A DNA stretch of 64,000 nt from Streptomyces sp. AJS327 (GTDB taxonomy: Bacteria; Actinomycetota; Actinomycetes; Streptomycetales; Streptomycetaceae), in assembly GCF_013450295.1 (NCBI RefSeq), contig NZ_SKBR01000001.1, forward strand, positions 62,001-126,000, given 5' to 3'. Positions 31,308 to 39,765 of the stretch are shown one piece after another; position 1 is the first letter of the stretch, and every line of letters starts with the position of its first letter. The position numbers and the translations under genes were made by a program. The notes below the pieces were generated by a model. It searched no databases. It was not told where the DNA came from and saw only the letters and a program-made list of their open reading frames with translations.

Positions 31308-31329
31308 AGTGTACGCATTCGCGTGTACA
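31308..31329 (-). promoter_or_regulatory. TA promoter and YefM-type operator
   Basis: TGTACG (31310-31315) and TGTACA (31324-31329) flank the start region. YefM/YoeB operators are known to use TGTACA cores, and here one half-site covers the -10 TACACT. Both sites placed together fit autoregulation by the antitoxin complex. Confidence 0.55.
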
Positions 31330-31361
31330 CGCTGCCAGGCGTAGGAGGCGCGTTCGTGAGC

Positions 31362-31379
31362 CATCCTCGACGGCGTCGC
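31362..31379. repeat. 18-bp direct repeat, right copy
   Basis: Identical to 30706-30723 and in the same orientation, lying on the far side of the toxin-antitoxin pair. Confidence 0.9.
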
Positions 31380-31407
31380 CCTCCAGGCGGCCCGCGACGC
31401 CGGGTAG
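31363..31407 (+). pseudogene. Displaced 3' end of ppx
   Basis: Read in frame, this piece encodes I-L-D-G-V-A-L-Q-A-A-R-D-A-G and a TAG stop. I-L-D-G-V-A is exactly where the present Ppx ends, so this looks like the older Ppx C-terminus, cut off when the TA segment entered. It has no start and is not expected to be translated. The interpretation rests on 18 identical bp plus a continuing open frame. Confidence 0.6.
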
Positions 31408-31583
31408 CGGCGGCTACTGGTCGCGGCGGACGCCCGCCGGTCGCCCACCCTTCGGGGCGCGGCCGGGTGGGCCGGAGTGGGCGCCGGGTGGGTAAGGGCC
31501 GCTGAAAGGCTCTCACTTGAGCGGTGTGCTTCTCTCCTGATAGACGTGGGGGCGGCCCGGTGAACCGTCCGGCACCCCGGCTT

Positions 31584-31599
31584 CGTGAATTTCTTCACA
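31584..31599. promoter_or_regulatory. Rex-operator-like palindrome 1
   Basis: CGTGAATTTCTTCACA fits the published Streptomyces Rex operator TGTGAAC-N3-TTCACA with two mismatches (the first T and the C of position 7). It lies about 315 bp upstream of ndh, a gene regulated by Rex in other bacteria. Confidence 0.5.
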
Positions 31600-31853
31600 T
31601 GGAAACGTGCCAGGTCGGCCGTGGGGAGTCCCGAATTGTTCGGTGGAACCGGCGCTTCCGGGGTGCGTGGGGTCCCGCGCCGTCGTCGCGGTGCGACCGC
31701 CGGGGTGTGCGGGTGGCGGGAGAATCACCGGGAGGCGCTTGGTAAGCGCAGCTCACGGCGGGGATGAACGTCCTGTGGAGCGGAGGGGTTCCGCCCGGTC
31801 GCTGTGGGCTCGATCACGGGGGGCGCGGAGTGTAGCAGAGAGTCCGGGGGTGC

Positions 31854-31869
31854 TTGTGAAGGCCCTCAC
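31854..31869. promoter_or_regulatory. Rex-operator-like palindrome 2
   Basis: TGTGAAGGCCCTCACG fits TGTGAAC-N3-TTCACA at 9 of 13 fixed positions scored loosely, and CTTGTGA / TCACGAG forms a 6-of-7 inverted repeat around it (31852-31871). It ends 37 nt before the ndh start, where it would cover the -35 region. Confidence 0.5.
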
Positions 31870-31892
31870 GAGGTACCCCCCGACTCCGGGTG

Positions 31893-31898
31893 GATACT
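31893..31898 (+). promoter_or_regulatory. Candidate leaderless -10 box for ndh (GATACT)
   Basis: GATACT is 7 nt before the ATG at 31906, and there is no ribosome-binding sequence between them. Confidence 0.4.
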
Positions 31899-31905
31899 CG
31901 ATTCC

Positions 31906-33369
31906 ATGAGCACCACGGAGCGTCCCCGAATCCTCGTCGTGGGTGGCGGGTACGTCGGTCTGTACGCAGCGCGGCGCATCCTCAAGAAGATGCGCTACGG
32001 CGAGGCGACGGTGACCGTCGTCGACCCGCGCTCCTACATGACGTACCAGCCCTTCCTCCCCGAAGCCGCCGCCGGCAGCATCTCCCCGCGCCACGTCGTG
32101 GTCCCGCTGCGACGCGTGCTGCCCGGGGCCGAGGTCCTGACCGGCCGTGTGACCAGCATCGACCAAGACCGCAAGGTGGCCAGCGTGGCACCGCTCGTGG
32201 GCGACGCCTACGAGCTGCCGTTCGACTACCTCGTCATCGCCATGGGAGCGGTCTCCCGGACCTTCCCGATCCCCGGCCTCGCCGAGCACGGGATCGGGAT
32301 GAAGGGCGTCGAGGAGGCCATCGGCCTCCGCAACCATGTGCTCGAACAGCTCGACAAGGCCGACTCCACCACCGACGAGGAGATCCGCCGCAAGGCGCTG
32401 ACCTTCGTCTTCGTCGGGGGCGGCTTCGCCGGTGCGGAGACCGTCGGCGAGGTCGAGGACATGGCGCGGGACGCCGCGAAGTACTACCCGAACGTCCGGC
32501 GCGAGGACATGCGCTTCGTCCTGGTGGACGCGGCGCCCGGCATCCTCCCCGAGGTCGGGCCGAAGCTCGGCGAGTGGGGGCTGGAGCACCTCAAGAGCCG
32601 CGGCATCGAGGTCTACCTGAACACCTCCATGGACTCCTGCGTCGACGGCCACGTGGTGCTCCGGAACGGCCTGGAGGTCGACTCCCACACCATCGTGTGG
32701 ACGGCGGGCGTCAAGCCCAACCCGGTGCTCTCCCGCTTCGGGCTGCCGCTCGGCCCCAAGGGCCACGTCGACGTCGACGCCACGCTCCAGGTGCGGGGCG
32801 TCGACCACATCTGGGCGGCCGGGGACAACGCCCAGGTGCCGGACCTGGTCGCGCGCAAGGAGGGTGGGCCCGGCCCGCACTTCTGCCCGCCCAACGCGCA
32901 GCACGCGCTGCGTCAGGCGAAGGTGCTCGGCGACAACGTGATCTCCCGGCTGCGTGGCTTCCCGCAGTCCGAGTACCGGCACGCCAACAAGGGCGCCGTC
33001 GCCGGGCTGGGCCTGCACAAGGGCGTCGCGATGATCGTCGTCGGCAAGACCCGGATCCGGCTCAGGGGACGGCTCGCCTGGTACATGCACCGCACGTACC
33101 ACGGGCTCGCCGTGCCCACCTGGAACCGCAAGATCCGGGTGTTCGCGGACTGGACGCTGGCCCTGTTCCTCAAGCGCGAGGTGGTCTCGCTGGGCGCCAT
33201 GGAGCACCCGCGCGGCGAGTTCTACGAGGCCGCCGCACCGGTGATCGCCTCGGCCCGCGCCGCGTCCGACGCGGACGGGGCGCCCGGGCGGGACCGGAAG
33301 GCGCCGACGGAGCGCACGTCCGAGCGGACCGGTACCTCCGAGCGGGCCGAGAAGGCCAAGGTTTCCTGA
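31906..33369 (+). CDS. ndh: Type II NADH dehydrogenase (NDH-2)
   Basis: This 487-aa flavoprotein passes electrons from NADH to quinone without pumping protons. It starts R-P-R-I-L-V-V-G-G-G-Y-V-G-L-Y-A-A (FAD Rossmann), has T-F-V-F-V-G-G-G-F-A-G-A-E near residue 165 (NADH Rossmann), W-A-A-G-D-N-A-Q near 305 (FAD), and a C-terminal amphipathic membrane anchor region around 375-430. The last 50 residues are a charged tail. The start is leaderless-like and is preceded by two Rex-like sites, so control by the NADH/NAD ratio is plausible. A long hairpin follows. Confidence 0.93.
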   Translation: MSTTERPRILVVGGGYVGLYAARRILKKMRYGEATVTVVDPRSYMTYQPFLPEAAAGSISPRHVVVPLRRVLPGAEVLTGRVTSIDQDRKVASVAPLVGDAYELPFDYLVIAMGAVSRTFPIPGLAEHGIGMKGVEEAIGLRNHVLEQLDKADSTTDEEIRRKALTFVFVGGGFAGAETVGEVEDMARDAAKYYPNVRREDMRFVLVDAAPGILPEVGPKLGEWGLEHLKSRGIEVYLNTSMDSCVDGHVVLRNGLEVDSHTIVWTAGVKPNPVLSRFGLPLGPKGHVDVDATLQVRGVDHIWAAGDNAQVPDLVARKEGGPGPHFCPPNAQHALRQAKVLGDNVISRLRGFPQSEYRHANKGAVAGLGLHKGVAMIVVGKTRIRLRGRLAWYMHRTYHGLAVPTWNRKIRVFADWTLALFLKREVVSLGAMEHPRGEFYEAAAPVIASARAASDADGAPGRDRKAPTERTSERTGTSERAEKAKVS

Positions 33370-33559
33370 CCGGTTCGGTCCCGCGGCGGGGGCCGTAGCG
33401 ACGGCGGCGGCCCGCGCGCGCCGCCGGATCCGGCCGTCCGCCGTCGACTGGTCGCGCCGACGGCCGTGCCCTCGGCTCGACGGTGCCTGACGCCGTCGGT
33501 TCCGGCCGTCCGGGCCGGCCGCCGTCAGCACGGGCGCGCCGGTCAACCACAGAGGCTCC

Positions 33560-33599
33560 CGAAGGGGCGCTCGCCATCCGTGGGGCGAGCGCCCCTTCG
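33560..33599 (+). terminator. Strong terminator hairpin after ndh
   Basis: A perfect 16-bp stem (33560-33575 pairs with 33584-33599, loop 8 nt) lies 190 bp after the ndh stop. The remaining gap to 34028 has no gene; the strings just before the next ATG (TGGAGGTG) are its ribosome site. Confidence 0.8.
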
Positions 33600-34028
33600 C
33601 CTGTTCGCGCCCCGGCTCCCGCCGTCCGTCGCCCCTGCCCGCCCTCCCTCCCCGTCCGTGTATGACTCCTGCGGTCCGCCGCTCCCGTCCGTGCTCTCCG
33701 TGTTCTCCGGGCGCCGGGTGCCGGGCACGGGGCGGGCGGGCTCGTACGAGGGGGCGGGCGGAGACGGGACACTCCGGGGTGCGCCGAACGGCCGCGTCGC
33801 CCGCTCGGCCCACCCGTCAACCAGCCCCGGTCCACGGCCCGTTCCGGCTCCGGCCCACAGCCCGTTCCGGCCGGTCGGCGAGGCGGGTTCCGGCCGGTCG
33901 GCCGGGTGGGGAGATGGCCGATTCGCCACGCACCGCGCGGACGGCCTACCCGAAAGCGGGATGCTCCGCGCCGCCTGCGGTGTTGGGTCGAGAAAGCTCT
34001 CTTATCGTCCCTTGTGGAGGTGTGATCC

Positions 34029-35339
34029 ATGGCAGGTGCCGCCACACGGATTGTCGCTCTCGCGGAGGAGACGACGGGCTCCCCGCCGCCGGTGCGCGTC
34101 AGGGCCTGGGACGGAAGCGAGGCGGGCCCGGAGTCGGCGCCGGTGCTGCACGTCCGGCGGCGCCGGGCGCTGCGCCGGGTGCTGTGGCGGCCGGGCGAAC
34201 TCGGCCTCGCCCGGGCCTGGGTGGCCGGTGAGATCACGGTGGAGGGCGACCTCTACGAGGTGCTGGCCCGGCTCGCCGGACTCGTCTGGGAACGTGACGG
34301 CGCCCTGGAGGAGGCGCGGCCCGGACGGCTCGCGCTCGCGCGGGACCCCGCCGTCCGGGCGCGGGCCCTGCGGTTCGCCCGCCTGGCCCGGCCCTGGCCG
34401 CCGCCGCCCCCGCCGCCGGAGGAGGCGCGGCCACAGCGCGGGCTGCGGCACACCCTCCTCCGGGACCGGCGGGCCATCAGCCACCACTACGACGTGGGCA
34501 ACGAGTTCTACCGGCTCGTCCTCGGCCCGAGCATGGTCTACTCCTGCGCCTACTGGACCGAGGGCGGCACCCTGGAGGAGGCGCAGCGGGACAAGCTGGA
34601 CCTCATCTGCCGCAAGCTGGCGCTCCGCCCCGGCCAGCGGCTGCTGGACGTCGGCTGCGGCTGGGGCTCGCTGGTGCTGCACGCGGCGCGGGAGTACGGG
34701 GTGCGCGCCGTCGGGGTGACGCTCTCCCGGGAACAGGCCACCGCCGCGCGGAAGCGGGTCGCCGAGGCGGGTCTCGCGGACCTTGTCGACATCCGGGTGG
34801 AGGACTACCGCGAGGTCGCCGACGGTCCCTACGACGCGGTCGCCTCCGTCGGGATGGCGGAGCACGTCGGGGAGGAGCGGTTCCGTGAGTACGCCGCCAC
34901 CCTGCATGCCCTGCTGAAGCCCGGCGGGCGGCTGCTCAACCACCAGATCTCCCGCCGCCCGCTGGCCGACGAGTCGCGGTACGAGCTGGACGCGTTCATC
35001 GACCGGTACGTCTTCCCCGACGGTGAACTGGCCCCGGTCGGCCGGACCGTCACGCTGCTGGAGGGCGCCGGGTTCGAGGTGCGCGACCAGGAGTCGCTGC
35101 GCGAGCACTACGCCCTGACCCTGCGCGCCTGGGTGGACAACCTCCGCGCGGACGCGGCACGCGCCGCACGGCTCAGCTCGCCGGGGCGCGTCCGGGTCTG
35201 GCTGCTGTACATGGCGGCCTCCGCGCTCGCCTTCGAGCGCAACCGCATCGGCGTCAACCAGCTGCTCGCCGTCCGCACCCCGGAGGACGGCGTCTCCGGT
35301 CTGCCGCTGCGCGCCCGCGTCTGGCAGCCGAGCGCCTAG
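34029..35339 (+). CDS. Cyclopropane-fatty-acid-synthase-like SAM methyltransferase
   Basis: This 436-aa protein belongs to the Cfa/mycolic-acid cyclopropane synthase family. After an N-terminal region with L-A-R-A-W-V-A-G-E-I-T-V-E-G-D-L, it has H-H-Y-D-V-G-N-E-F-Y near residue 155, Y-S-C-A-Y-W near 170, and the SAM loop L-L-D-V-G-C-G-W-G-S-L-V near 210. E-H-V-G-x-E-R-F and a C-terminal Y-M-A-A-S-A-L-A-F-E follow. Members add a methylene or methyl group to unsaturated acyl chains of phospholipids. TGGAGG precedes the ATG. The product, a cyclopropane ring or a methyl branch, cannot be told from sequence alone. Confidence 0.88.
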   Translation: MAGAATRIVALAEETTGSPPPVRVRAWDGSEAGPESAPVLHVRRRRALRRVLWRPGELGLARAWVAGEITVEGDLYEVLARLAGLVWERDGALEEARPGRLALARDPAVRARALRFARLARPWPPPPPPPEEARPQRGLRHTLLRDRRAISHHYDVGNEFYRLVLGPSMVYSCAYWTEGGTLEEAQRDKLDLICRKLALRPGQRLLDVGCGWGSLVLHAAREYGVRAVGVTLSREQATAARKRVAEAGLADLVDIRVEDYREVADGPYDAVASVGMAEHVGEERFREYAATLHALLKPGGRLLNHQISRRPLADESRYELDAFIDRYVFPDGELAPVGRTVTLLEGAGFEVRDQESLREHYALTLRAWVDNLRADAARAARLSSPGRVRVWLLYMAASALAFERNRIGVNQLLAVRTPEDGVSGLPLRARVWQPSA

Positions 35340-35432
35340 CGCCGGAACGCGTCGCTCCGGCGGGGGCCGTCCCCAGGGCGCGGACGGCCCGGAGGCCCGG
35401 ACGTCGGGGACCGGTGGGGCGCCGGGACGAGC

Positions 35433-35472
35433 GCGGGGTGGCGGAACCGGAGATCCGGAACCGCCACCCCGC
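35433..35472. terminator. Bidirectional terminator between two convergent genes
   Basis: GCGGGGTGGCGG and its complement (35433-35444 and 35461-35472) form a 12-bp stem, with a smaller CCGG/CCGG stem inside. It separates the methyltransferase gene from ABC permease 2, which converges from the other strand. Confidence 0.75.
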
Positions 35473-35486
35473 ACGTCCGGAGCGCG

Positions 35487-38027
35487 TCAGTCGCTCTTGA
35501 TCGCCTCCAGCATGTTGAGCTTGGCCGCCCGGCGGGCCGGCCAGAGCGCGGCCAGCACGCCCACCAGCGCGGCCAGGCCGAGGAACACCCCGAAGCTGCC
35601 CCAGGGGATGATGAGTTCGTAGGTGTCCACCCCGGCGGAGGCGATCAGCTCACCGACCGCCCAGCCGAGGAAGAGCCCGAGCGCGATCCCCATCACGCCG
35701 CCGAACAGCGCGATCACCAACGACTCCAGCCGCACCATCCGCTTGGTGCCACGCCGGTCGAGGCCGATGGCGCGCAGCATGCCGATCTCCTGGCGCCGCT
35801 CGAAGACGGACATCGCGAGGGTGTTGACCACCCCGAGCACCGCGACGATCACCGCCATCGCCAGCAGCCCGTAGAGGACGTTCAGCATGATGGTGATCAG
35901 CTGCGCGATCATCTCGGAGATGTCCTCCTTGTCCATGACCGCGATCGCCGGGTTGTCGCCGAGCGCCTTCTCCAGGGTGTCCTTGGTGGCGTCGCTCGCC
36001 CCGTCGACGGTCTTGACCAGGACCTCCATGTCGCCGGGCCGCGCCATGTGCGGGGTGACGCCGTCCACGTCCGTCATCAGGCCGCTCAGCATCTCGTTGC
36101 CCTCGTACAGGCCGACGATCGTCAACTGGGCCTTTTTGCCGTCCTCGTAGGTCGGCTCGATCCGGGTGCCGACCTTCCAGCCCTCGCTGTCGGCGGTCTT
36201 GGCGTCCACGACGGCCTTCGTCGCGTCGACGTCCTTCCAGGAGCCCTCGGTGAACTCCAGGGCGGTCAGCTTGTCCATCGCGCCTGGGTCGACGCCGGTG
36301 ACGGACCGGGTGTCCCCGTCGATCGTGGTGGAGGCCATCCGGAGCGGCGAGGTGGCCGTCACCTGGTCATGGGCGTTCAGCTTCCGCTCCACCTCGGGCG
36401 AGAGTGAGGTGAAGTTGGCCATGGAGACCGAGTAGTCCGCCTTGAGGGACTCGGTGGCCATCCGGTCGATGGCGTTCTGCACCCCGCTGGCGATCACGGT
36501 GAGCCCGGTGATCAGGGTCAGCCCGATCATCAGTGCGGAGGCGGTGGCCGAGGTGCGGCGCGGGTTGCGGACCGCGTTCAGCCGCGCCAGCTTGCCGCTG
36601 ACCCCGAAGAGCCGCAGTACCGGTGCGGCGGCGGCGATCAGCGGGCGGGACAGCAGCGGCGTCAGTACGAAGACGCCGATCAGCAGCAGCCCGGCGCCCA
36701 GGGCCAGCAGCCCCTTGCCGTCGTCCTGGCTGGTCGCGGCGATCGCGGCGACCGCACCGGCGCCCGCGATCAGGGAGCCGATGGTGTTCCGCAGCAGCAG
36801 CGACTTCGTGGTGGCCGGGGCGTGCAGGGCGCCCATCGCCGCCACCGGCGGGATCTTCGCGGCCCGGCGCGCGGGCAGCCAGGCCGCCAGCACCGTGACG
36901 ACCACGCCGACCACCAGCGAGGCGATCACGCTGTTCGCGGAGACCACCAGCGGTCCGTCCGGCATGGTGCCCATCGAACCCACCAGCGCGCGCAGTCCGA
37001 CGGCGATGCCCACCCCGGCGCCCAGGCCCGTCACGGCCGCGACGATGCCCACGGCGCTGGCCTCGATCAGTACCGAACGGGTCACCTGACGGCGGCTGGC
37101 GCCCACCGCGCGGAGCAGCGCCAGCTCCTTGGTGCGCTGCGCGACCAGCATGGTGAAGGTGTTGGCGATGATGAAGACGCCCACGAACAGCGAGATCCCG
37201 GCGAAGGCGAGCATGGCGGTGCGCATCCCGCTCATCTCGTTCTCGATCCGCTTCGCCTGGTCGTCGGCGAGCCACTGCCCGGTGACCACCTTGGCGTGGT
37301 CCGGGATGACCTTCTCGGCCTGCCGCTTCAGCGCCTCCTGCGAGACCCCGTCCCGCGCCTGGAGGTTGATCTGGGTGTACTGGCCGGGCTTGGCGAAGAG
37401 CCGCTGGGCGGTTTCGTTGTCGAACAGCACCAGCGTGCCGCCCGCCGCCACGTTGCCGTCGTCCGTGGTGAAGACGCCGGTGATCTTCTCCTTGCGGAGC
37501 GGCCCGTCGACGGACATCCGCGCGGTGTCACCGACCTCGTACCCGGTGCGCTCGGCGGTCTTGGCGTCCAGGGCGATCTCGCCGTCCGCGCGGGGCGCGC
37601 GCCCGTCGCGCATCGGGTAGCGGTCGTCGCTCCCCTTGCCGTCCGGGCCGGAGTAGTAGTTGGCGCCGGAGCTGCCGAAGCCGTCGCCGACGAGCTTGTC
37701 GTCCTTGTCGGCGAGCGCGGCGAAGCCGGAGACGTCGCCCTGCGCCGAGGCGGCGCCCGGCAGCCGGGTGGCCTGGTCGAGGGTCCGCTGGCTCAGCGCC
37801 GGGGCCGAGTTGGGCGTGCCCGGCATCGGCGCCTCATCGACGTCCTGGCGTATGGAGACGTCGACCGTCGCGTAGCCCTTCTCCGAGCTCTTCTGGAAGG
37901 CTTGCTCGATGGTCGAGGTGAAGACCAGGGTGCCGGAGACGAAGGCGACGCCGAGCAGTACGGCGAGCATGGTCATCAGCAGCCGGGCCTTGTGCGCGAA
38001 CACGTTGCGCAAGGCGGTGCGGAACAT
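35487..38027 (-). CDS. FtsX/MacB-type ABC transporter permease (system 2)
   Basis: This 846-aa permease has the same architecture as system 1: an N-terminal helix with R-N-V-F-A-H-K-A-R-L-L-M-T-M, a large external domain (about 40-240), an FtsX block with R-T-K-E-L-A-L-L-R-A-V-G near 290, a central helical region, a second external domain (about 510-690) and a final FtsX block with R-R-Q-E-I-G-M-L-R-A-I-G and a closing P-A-R-R-A-A-K-L-N-M-L-E-A-I. The two permeases are clearly paralogous but much more diverged than their ATPases. I took the ATG at 38027 with AGGA upstream. It lies 453 bp after the ATPase gene. The substrate is unknown. Confidence 0.9.
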   Translation of the reverse strand: MFRTALRNVFAHKARLLMTMLAVLLGVAFVSGTLVFTSTIEQAFQKSSEKGYATVDVSIRQDVDEAPMPGTPNSAPALSQRTLDQATRLPGAASAQGDVSGFAALADKDDKLVGDGFGSSGANYYSGPDGKGSDDRYPMRDGRAPRADGEIALDAKTAERTGYEVGDTARMSVDGPLRKEKITGVFTTDDGNVAAGGTLVLFDNETAQRLFAKPGQYTQINLQARDGVSQEALKRQAEKVIPDHAKVVTGQWLADDQAKRIENEMSGMRTAMLAFAGISLFVGVFIIANTFTMLVAQRTKELALLRAVGASRRQVTRSVLIEASAVGIVAAVTGLGAGVGIAVGLRALVGSMGTMPDGPLVVSANSVIASLVVGVVVTVLAAWLPARRAAKIPPVAAMGALHAPATTKSLLLRNTIGSLIAGAGAVAAIAATSQDDGKGLLALGAGLLLIGVFVLTPLLSRPLIAAAAPVLRLFGVSGKLARLNAVRNPRRTSATASALMIGLTLITGLTVIASGVQNAIDRMATESLKADYSVSMANFTSLSPEVERKLNAHDQVTATSPLRMASTTIDGDTRSVTGVDPGAMDKLTALEFTEGSWKDVDATKAVVDAKTADSEGWKVGTRIEPTYEDGKKAQLTIVGLYEGNEMLSGLMTDVDGVTPHMARPGDMEVLVKTVDGASDATKDTLEKALGDNPAIAVMDKEDISEMIAQLITIMLNVLYGLLAMAVIVAVLGVVNTLAMSVFERRQEIGMLRAIGLDRRGTKRMVRLESLVIALFGGVMGIALGLFLGWAVGELIASAGVDTYELIIPWGSFGVFLGLAALVGVLAALWPARRAAKLNMLEAIKSD

Positions 38028-38480
38028 AGGCGGTCCTGAGAGTGAGTGCCGACGGCCGGGAGGGGCGCGGCGGTCTGGTACGAGGGGTCGCTGCGGGCGG
38101 GAGACCGGTGCGGGCCGCGCCGCGCCCGCGGCGCGAGCCGTCACCACCGGACGCCCGTCCGCGGCGCCGGTTGCCCGAACCGGCCCCGGACGGACCGGAG
38201 TTGCCCGAACCGGTCGGGCGTCCGGGGGAATCCGGGCGATCCGCGGACACCGTCGACGGACGGGCCGGGCGTGGGCGGTGCGGTCCGTCCGCCGGTCCGG
38301 CGGGGGCGGTCGCTGCCGCCCCCGGGATCCGTCCGGGCCCGTCCGGTCTGTCCGGGGTCCGTCCGGGCCCTTCGGGCGGTGCCGCTGTCACGCGGCGGCC
38401 GCCCCGGTGGCGTGCGGTGGGGCGCGGCGTGCGCCGGTGCCGTGGAGCGGCGGGCGCGCGCGCCGGGTGGTGCGGCCGGG
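38028..38480. other. Gap between ATPase 2 and permease 2
   Basis: These 453 bp separate two genes that are normally coupled; in system 1 they overlap by 4 bp. I see repeats of GTCCGGGCCCGTCCGG-type words but no gene or strong hairpin. Confidence 0.45.
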
Positions 38481-39269
38481 TCAGGACCGAGCGGGCTGCT
38501 GCCCGTCGAATCCCTTCATCCGGTCCAGTACGGCGTCCGCCGTCGGGTCCGCGAGATCGTCGACGATCCGGCCGTCCGCCAGGAAGATCACGCGGTCCGC
38601 GTAGGAGGCGGCGACGGGGTCGTGGGTGACCATGACGACGGTCTGGCCCAGATCGCTGACGGAGCGGCGCAGGAAGCCGAGGACCTCGGCGCCGGAGCGG
38701 GAGTCGAGGTTCCCGGTGGGCTCGTCACCGAAGATGATCTCGGGCTTGGCGGCCAGGGCGCGGGCGACGGCCACGCGCTGCTGCTGTCCGCCGGACAGCT
38801 GGTTGGGACGGTGCGTCAGCCGGTCTCCCAGACCGACGGTGCGCACCACGTTGTCCAGCCATTCCCGGTCGGGCTTACGGCCCGCGATGTCCATGGGCAG
38901 CGTGATGTTCTCCAGCGCGGTCAGCGTCGGCAGCAGGTTGAACGCCTGGAATATGAAGCCGATCCGGTCGCGCCGCAGCTGCGTCAGCTTCTTGTCCTTC
39001 AGCCCCGTCAGCTCGGTGTCCCCCAGCCGGGCACTGCCGCTGGAGACGGTGTCGAGCCCGGCCATGCAGTGCATCAGCGTCGACTTGCCCGAGCCCGACG
39101 GGCCCATGATCGCGGTGAACTCCGCGGCCCGGAACTCGACGGAGACCTGGTCCAGGGCGACCACCCTGGTCTCGCCCTGTCCGTAGACCTTGGACAGGTC
39201 CGTGGCCCGGGCCGCGGCCTCGCGCGTGGGGGCGGCCGGCGTTCCGCCAGGGTGGGTGGTGGTCGTCAC
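38481..39269 (-). CDS. MacB/LolD-type ABC transporter ATP-binding protein (system 2)
   Basis: This 262-aa ATPase has the same motifs as system 1: G-P-S-G-S-G-K-S-T, L-S-G-G-Q-Q-Q-R and D-E-P-T-G-N-L-D, and the central 110 residues differ from system 1 at only one position. The ends of the two proteins differ more. GTG at 39269 follows AGGAG at a good distance. It is transcribed towards permease 2. Shared ATPase sequence with diverged permeases suggests the two systems could exchange ATPase subunits or have undergone gene conversion. Confidence 0.93.
   Translation of the reverse strand: MTTTTHPGGTPAAPTREAAARATDLSKVYGQGETRVVALDQVSVEFRAAEFTAIMGPSGSGKSTLMHCMAGLDTVSSGSARLGDTELTGLKDKKLTQLRRDRIGFIFQAFNLLPTLTALENITLPMDIAGRKPDREWLDNVVRTVGLGDRLTHRPNQLSGGQQQRVAVARALAAKPEIIFGDEPTGNLDSRSGAEVLGFLRRSVSDLGQTVVMVTHDPVAASYADRVIFLADGRIVDDLADPTADAVLDRMKGFDGQQPARS
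38590..38987 (-). repeat. 398-bp inverted repeat, arm 2 (in ABC ATPase 2)
   Basis: Reverse complement of 10759-11156 with about 8 differences. The two arms face each other across 27.4 kb containing mfd, rpf, eno and ndh. Confidence 0.9.
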
Positions 39270-39765
39270 GGGGATCTCCTGTCGGGACGGGGGTGTATCA
39301 CGCCCACCATCCTCGCGAACAGCTCACCCGTTCGTATCAACCCCCGTGCCCGTTTCCGGGGGATCCCTCGGAGGTATGTCCGAGGGCGCCGGTCATTCCC
39401 AGGTAGGAGGGATCTTCTGGGACCACGGGAGGAGGACGGGACGGGAACGGAAGAAGGGCGCCGCGGGCGGCCTCTCCGACGGGTCTCCGACCGTCCCTCG
39501 AAGGGGTGGGAATCGGGTGCCCGGAACTGTGCAACTGAGAAGGAAGCAGACGGCCACTTTCCGTCATTCCTCGGCTCGAAGGCATATGCGCCTGTGCCTT
39601 CCGAAGTGCGCATGGGATCCTGACGGGGTGTCAACTGCCTTGCGAATGAGACAAGATCGGGTGGTTGAACCGATGTGCGAGGGGTCCGCCTGGATAGGCT
39701 CGCTCCTGCGCCCCGGGGGGAGGGGCCGCGCCCTCTGAGCGCGCGCTGCGGGCCCCGGAGCCAGT
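39270..39765. other. Gene-free region before the tRNA gene
   Basis: This roughly 500-bp stretch is less GC-rich than average and has no convincing gene. It should hold the divergent promoters of the ABC ATPase (leftwards) and the tRNA (rightwards). CTCGGAGGTATGTCCGAGG near 39368-39386 is a small inverted repeat. Confidence 0.45.
39695..39700 (+). promoter_or_regulatory. Candidate -10 box for the tRNA gene (TAGGCT)
   Basis: GGATAGGCT at 39692-39700 lies about 66 bp before the mature tRNA 5' end and equals the string before eno. No standard -35 is visible. Confidence 0.45.

Larger units (their letters stand above)
31380..31905. other. Gene-free control region upstream of ndh
   Basis: No gene is supported. 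The region is less GC-rich than its surroundings near 31500-31620 and holds two Rex-operator-like palindromes and a leaderless-type -10 box directly before ndh. Confidence 0.5.

Noticed and set aside
30762..31407. Small integrative element with an integrase
   Set aside because: The direct repeats fit insertion, but only toxin and antitoxin genes lie inside; no integrase or transposase frame is present.
35433..35472. Attachment site of a mobile element
   Set aside because: The inverted repeat sits exactly between two convergent genes and fits a bidirectional terminator; no direct repeat or element gene is near.
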